A stretch of DNA of 64,000 nucleotides from contig NC_037264.1 of NCBI RefSeq assembly GCF_000002425.4, positions 8,712,886 through 8,776,885 on the forward strand, written 5' to 3'. Origin of the DNA: Physcomitrium patens. Lineage: Eukaryota; Streptophyta; Bryopsida; Funariales; Funariaceae. Shown here piece after piece: positions 57,978-64,000 of this stretch (the stretch's first letter is position 1; each line of letters begins with the position of its first letter). A program made the translations under genes and the position numbers. Below the pieces are notes generated by a model that was given only the letters and a program-made list of their open reading frames with translations, had not been told where the DNA came from and searched no databases.

Positions 57978-60900
57978 TAATATTTAGAAAGAATTTTCAA
58001 AAAGGTTATTAGTATGTCATTTGTTATGCAAAGTATAAATGACCTTATTTTTGATTTTGAAACTTGGAGATATTGGCAAATGTGGTGAGTCATAACATTT
58101 ACTTTGGAATCTCTATTGACCAAGATATTGCTTAGATCATGTTATTTCAATTAAATATAGATTATTATAACATCAAGGTCTTTGATCATGATATTGATAT
58201 CAACAACTTTAAAAGTTATAGTGATTGGTTTGCATAGTTGTTGGAGATACATTTAGAGTTTTGAATTGAATTTTAGTAATTTATCCAATATGATTGTAAT
58301 TTTTGTAGTATCCAAGATTTCAACCCAATTCAAAGTATCTATTTGTGTTGTTTTAAGTTTATTTTTATTACTATTTTGAGGTTTTATAACTACTTCTAAT
58401 ATTGTAGGAGATATTGTCAAAAGATTTATGCTTGTACTTTTTTATTCAAAAATTGTAACATTGTCTCTGTAGTCTTGATTCTTTGTAGGAGATGGTGGTC
58501 ATCTTGGCTTATATATTGGATAATTTTGATAATAATGTTGAGTGGATCCAAAGTTCTAAAAACCATTCTTTATACATGATTATCAATTTGGTCAAAATGA
58601 ATTACAATATATTTCATTTGATTGTAATATTATTGTTTTGTTTTGTGTTTGTTTTGTAAGGTAATTAATTGGATTTTAAAGTTTCTATCTATAAAATAGT
58701 AGATAATGATATTTGCATATGTTACAAATGAATAGTTGTTGTACCAATGTCGTATTGTAGTTTGGCTATTATGTGAAAATAATGCATATATATATTTAAT
58801 ATACAATTCACTATATAATATAGTAAGAGCTACATTATTAGATTTTAGTTGGTTACAAAATGTAGATAGATTGCTACTTTGAAATAATTAGTTTAAAAAG
58901 GCTATTATTGAGTTTGATTTTATGTTGATAATAGTTTTTATATATTTAGAACCACCTTTATTAGACATTGGTGATTCTTTTTTTTTTATTTTTTTTTATT
59001 TGATATTTAAGATACATACTATATAAAATTCATTAAAAAAAGGATTAGACAAGAATTTTTGTATAAAAAGGAATAGTTAGGCCAACCATATGGATGAATG
59101 GAGATAGACGATAAAAATCTCCATTCCTATTATTCAAAAGTCATAACCAATGGACTTCAAGGAGGCTACCTGATGCTTTATTAAGGATTAGGATTATTCT
59201 TTTTAAGACATTCAAACATCACAAATTAAGATCGTCAAGTTAAGAATTTTGGATATGATTTTGGTGCAAATTTTATGCAATTTAGAGATTTTGTAAAGGA
59301 GATATAGGTGCTCAAAGTCAAGGTGTTTTATTCATATGAAGAGCTTTTGAAGATCAAATTATGTAGTTGAAAATTTGGTTTAAAGAACTAAATTTTGCAT
59401 ATGAAAAGAAAAAGATTTAGATGAATTTGAAGGAGCAAAAACTATTTGAAGATAGTGCTTCAAAATTGAGATTTGTTAGTGAACCAATTTCATGAGGGAT
59501 TTGATTCTAGCCATATCTTAGCCACTTGAATGAATCTTTGGCTAAATTTTCTTTTAAATATGTATTACTATGTTATAAAGCTATATGCCAATTTTTTTGA
59601 CATTTGAATTTTGGATTTTTGAAATATGAAGAAGATAGTACTCTAATACTTGTAAATTAGGATTTAGAGCACCTTCTAATATTTTCAAGATATTAGAGGA
59701 TTGAAAGTAGATCTATAGCTGATTGTTTTAGGTAGCAACATGTTATAGCTAGCAAAAATTGGTAAATCTTAAGGATATAAGTTATATTTTCAATAATTTG
59801 AAGAAAATTGAATGATTGGATGAAGAGGTATCAGATCCTATAGTTTAGAAAAAAAATAGAATCCTTTGCAAATAAAGAAGGTGTAGAAGATTTTTAGCCA
59901 TAATTTTGTATCTTTTGTATAAATCAAGGTTTTTTGGGAGCCAAAGATTTATATATATGTTGAAGATGGATATGTAGAGCTATGATAAAATTTTGATATA
60001 AGGATGAGTTTTTTAAAGGAGATTATAGATTTTTTTTGAAATTATTAAAAACCTAACTTATTAGCAAATGGCTAGTTATGATTTGGTATAGCAAAGGATG
60101 TAAGGCAATTTTTAGATGCACTAAAAAGTCTTATGTACAAACCTTCTTAATGTAAAAGATTTTTAGTAGTATAATTTCTTTTATATTATTATATTTATTT
60201 ATCTTTTATATTAAAAATAAATTATTTATTGGAGCTTAGCCAATAAATTAAAACTAAACCCTCTACAGCTAGGTACTCAATATATTTTCAAATCATAAAT
60301 TACATCATATGATACCAATCTTAGTCGCAACGTGTTATAGCTAGCAATATCACTTGATCCTTTGAAAACTTATATAGTCATGTCTATTATTTTGTATAAT
60401 GTAGTAACTTGCATATAAATTTATTCTTATTAAAGAGAGGTATGTAAATATTTTTGAAACTAATTATGTAGTATAGAATCATTAATTGATATTTTTAATA
60501 TATTTAATTTTTTTTTGAATTGATTATAAAAGACATCTTCTAATTTATTTGAATATTGTCCAATTATATTCAAGGCACATAATACTTCCTTATTTATTCT
60601 AAAAATAAATAAATCTTTAAGAATCTCTTTTCTATTTGTTTCAATAATACAACATGGTTTTATTTTTTAAAGTCATAAATCCAATCAATTGTTGTTTCTT
60701 CTATAATAGTAATAAAAAGATTTGTGAATTTTATTGAATCAATAATTTGATTGATCATAGATATATTTTTAAAATATTGCATGTGTTGATTTAGTTTATA
60801 ACTTATTTGAAATATCACATATAGAACCACATATTGTACCTTATTAAACAGTGCCATTGTTTTTAAAATGACTAATATAATAACTATTGCAATTATTGGC

Positions 60901-62362
60901 ACTTGAATTTTAGTGGAGGTCAATTGCATTGGAGATAGTGGTATGGTGATTGTGGAAGTCTCTCTTAACATAATAATATTTTGGATTTGCAATCTTATTA
61001 TAAGTTCTTAGATTCTTACATCTATTTTTATATTTTTAATATTTATGGCCAAAAATTAGTGCTTCATTTATTTTAAGAGATCTTTAGTAGATTCTTCTTC
61101 TTTTTTAAGTTTTTTTTTTTTTTTTTTTTTTTTTGACGTTTCTATAAGGTCAAGAGGTAATTTATCTTTATTAACTTCTCTTGTAGTAAAATTTTTTTTA
61201 GAGCCATGCCTTATAGAATCAATGATTTGTAAGTTGTACTTATAAGTGAATAGCTATGTCCATCATTCAAAAAATCTATTATTATAAATTAAATGACTAT
61301 TTCCAACAATCACCAAAATGTTTGTTTATAGGTAGTGATGATCAAAAACATGTAATAGAACACTAATAGTAAGACACTGATGCACCCAAAACATATAAGT
61401 TACCTTTGATATGGTACTTCTATGCAAACACTATAGTGCTTACAAGTACACAAGACTTACTAAAACCAATGCCCTGTTTTTTATTCATTTGAATAAAAAA
61501 GATAATTTTTTTTGCCTAGCCGGAATACTTGCAAAACTTAACAAGCACATTATATATTACAACATAAAGTACCAAACGTCTAAATTCCAAAAGAAAGAAA
61601 GAAAGAGTGTGTATTCTTCCTAAGGTGATATAAAGCCTAAAACTTTTTAAACCACTACTTCTATCTTATTGTTGTAACAATATTACTACTAATTATGAAT
61701 ATGGTTTCTACTATTGTAACTTTATTTAATCTTCTTATTATATTAACATATAATAACCTTCTATATTGCAGCTTTTTGCTTAATTTTTTTATTGATATCA
61801 TTCATGGTATAAATATTGCTAAATTTGGTTTGCTACAAGATCAAAATTTATAATATTATGATAGTTAAAATACTATATATCTAATACAAAATTAAGTAAA
61901 TCATTTCAAAACAAAGCACCTAAATTTTAAAAATTATTATTTTTAAGAAGTTATTATTGATGGTAAAGTTTGTTTTGAAATAATAAACATAAAAATTAAT
62001 ATAATATATATTTTAGAATAATAAATAATAATTGAGAGATTTAATTAATTTTTATTTAATTTTAATATAGAATATATTTGATATAAAAATCATTAAGATA
62101 TAGAAGAAAACATAAAAATATTTGTTTTTACTTATGTACATAAAATTAAATTTAAGATAGAATTTATTATAAGAATTTCTTGTATTTTTTTATACATTGT
62201 TAACTATTGTCTTTGTGGAAACTCTAAGAAAAAAAAGGAGTGACTTTTGTAGCTCTTTCTATTTACTTAAGTAGTAGCAACAATATCCTTAGAATATAAT
62301 ATATGAATTATTTAATAAAAAATTACAATATCTATAACCTATATGAGATTTGGAGTCTAATA

Positions 62363-62420
<58 letters not shown>

Positions 62421-62449
62421 ATATATTAGATTCAAGCTTTGTAAAACAA
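57978..62449. other. AT-rich desert with unassigned repeat remnants
   Basis: No gene seen. Two similar short segments, AGCAACATGTTATAGCTAGC at 59733-59752 and CGCAACGTGTTATAGCTAGC at about 60328-60347, suggest an eroded repeat. Next to the second, CATATGATACCA on the plus strand resembles the reverse complement of a tRNA-Met primer site. A minus-strand frame of 110 codons at 60660-60992 has no recognised domain. A T run lies near 61109-61134. Confidence 0.5.
62366..62417. repeat. (AT)n microsatellite
   Basis: Longest dinucleotide tract in the window, about 26 units. Confidence 0.95.
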
Positions 62450-64000
62450 TCTTATTGATTGTTAAAGACATGTATCTAGAATAAACTTTGAAATGACAAT
62501 ACACTTATGTATCACTAAAAATAAAACATAAGCAAAGAAATTATAGATATGAAATATTAATGAATAAAAATTGATATTTTAAAGTAAAAAATAACTAATT
62601 TATAAAGTCTTAAAATAAGATTAGAATTCAAAAAATATATTAAAAGACTAATTTATATATTAGTCTTGCTTGTATATGTATATATTAGCTATTAAAAAGA
62701 TATTTAAAAGCTTTTTAAGGAATTTGAGGCTTATGATATTATAGACACAAATTCAAAGAATATTAAGAAATAAATAAAATATATATTAAAAATACATGGT
62801 AAAAAAATAAAAAAATAAAAAATATATTTAAGAAAAAATTGAAATAACTATTGTTAAAGACAAGAAGACTAGAGTGGAATATAAGTGGTTAATATGTGCA
62901 AGATGTAGTGAACGTATTATACATCTTTACAAAGATATATCAAATTACTTCATAAATTGATGGAGTCTAAGATTTGTCAAATGGTTGTCGTAACAAACTT
63001 TGATCTTTGTTATGTACAAAAGTGATTGATAACTTCCTTCATCAATCAATAATATCCAATAAAAGGATAAGATAATCAATCAGTTATTTGATCATTGTTG
63101 AAGTCTTTTATAATTACCTTCAAGTAATACATTTTTTATTCTATCAAGTATAGTACTTACTTCTAATAGTATCATTAAGTATTAAAAGTCTTTTTTAAGA
63201 TTGTGGTACTAAATACACTATATCTAGCTATTTGTTCAAGAAAAAATATGCTTCTCTTCAAGATCTTCATTACAATTGTAATGTTATTTAAATTAAGATA
63301 ATTTTAGAGCTTTATTTGGAAATTTATCTAATAAATTTTTTTCAGGTAGTTCTATTAGTTGTTGATTCTCAATGTTTACAAAGATGTTTTATAAGTTGAT
63401 CTTTGAACTTATTTCTTCTTTATTCATATCATCTTATTATCAATAGCTAATTATTTAATTTGAAGGATTTTTATGATGAAAAAAAAATATATAGTTTTTG
63501 ATTTGTTTGCTGAATTCTCAAATTGCTCTTTTATGCATTTACAAATATCATATTTGTGCTAATGTTTGTGATATTCTAATTCATTGTCTTGCCACCTTAA
63601 ATCTAAGGTTTTTTCTACTTTAAATTTTTTTAAACTTCCACTAATAAAAGTCGCCATTGCCTTATTAGTATTCCCACTATTTATATGGCTTAAAAAGCAA
63701 TATATTATTTTTTTATGTGAAATTCACCTAAAAAATGTATTAAGCATATAATCATAGAAGCTTATTCATTTGCCTTAAATTTTTTGTAATAAACAAAAAT
63801 TATCAAATTTTTTAGACACTTAGTAATTAAAACTATTTTAAAATCTTCAAGTCAATTATTTCTTATCAATAAATCAACCAATATTCTTAAATGGCCTTAC
63901 TTAGTTAATTTTTACGATTATCTATATGTTTCTTATTCTTTTCTAAGATAGCTGAATGTACTCAAGCTCCTATATATAGGATCTAATAACACTCTTTAAG
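62450..64000 (-). mobile_element. Further copy of the old gypsy family, cut by the window edge
   Basis: 62450 to about 63060 resembles the old gypsy LTR in worn form: TTGTTAAAGACATG near the start and ATTGTTAAAGACAAGAAGACTA at 62849-62870, cf. 45891. From about 63085 onward it parallels the internal sequence after the old element's 3' LTR (TTATTTGATCATTGTTGAAG against TTATTTGATCGTTGTTGAGG near 46475). The rest of the element lies beyond the right edge. Confidence 0.65.

Overview
The window is nuclear DNA of a land plant, probably a bryophyte and most likely a moss. It encodes a SABRE-family bridge-like lipid-transfer protein, a plant 20S proteasome alpha-4 subunit and a class I LBD transcription factor. 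Introns in the SABRE gene are mostly 100-350 bp. The genes sit in gene islands of ordinary base composition, separated by very AT-rich DNA full of decayed LTR retrotransposons and (AT)n microsatellites. The species call is an inference from style, not from a search.

Layout. 1-9777 (+): the 3' part of a SABRE/KINKY POLLEN homologue, 16 exons, about 2000 residues; the N-terminus lies off the left edge. 10.9-16.0 kb: AT-rich desert. 16407-17159 (+): an intronless PAC1-type proteasome alpha-4 gene. 18498-22325: an old Ty1/copia element on the minus strand with both LTRs, a primer-binding site, a YVDD reverse-transcriptase box and a matching 5-bp target duplication (ACTTT). 24970-27975 (-): a two-exon LBD gene whose spliced protein shows the full CX2CX6CX3C block, GAS block and LX6LX3LX6L motif. 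28.4-32.1 kb: an island with two exon-like open segments I cannot identify. 32.1-64.0 kb: a desert with one 100-bp N gap, a small island near 42.4 kb, and a nest of Ty3/gypsy elements.

The gypsy nest is the most informative accessory structure. An old minus-strand element (about 45778-57977, LTRs about 515 bp) was interrupted by a younger chromovirus (50772-56944, two 428-bp LTRs, target duplication TTATT). The chromovirus carries gag with a zinc knuckle, protease, reverse transcriptase, RNase H, integrase and a C-terminal chromodomain, but premature stops and frame breaks inactivate it. A relative of the older element runs off the right edge.

The most striking signal is in the U3 of the chromovirus LTRs. 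Each LTR holds two 61-bp clusters of perfect or near-perfect heat-shock elements (TTCnnGAAnnTTCnnGAA), duplicated by a 131-bp tandem repeat and lying just upstream of a TATA box. This is the layout of a heat-inducible promoter. It resembles in logic the copia element ONSEN, but occurs in a chromodomain gypsy element.
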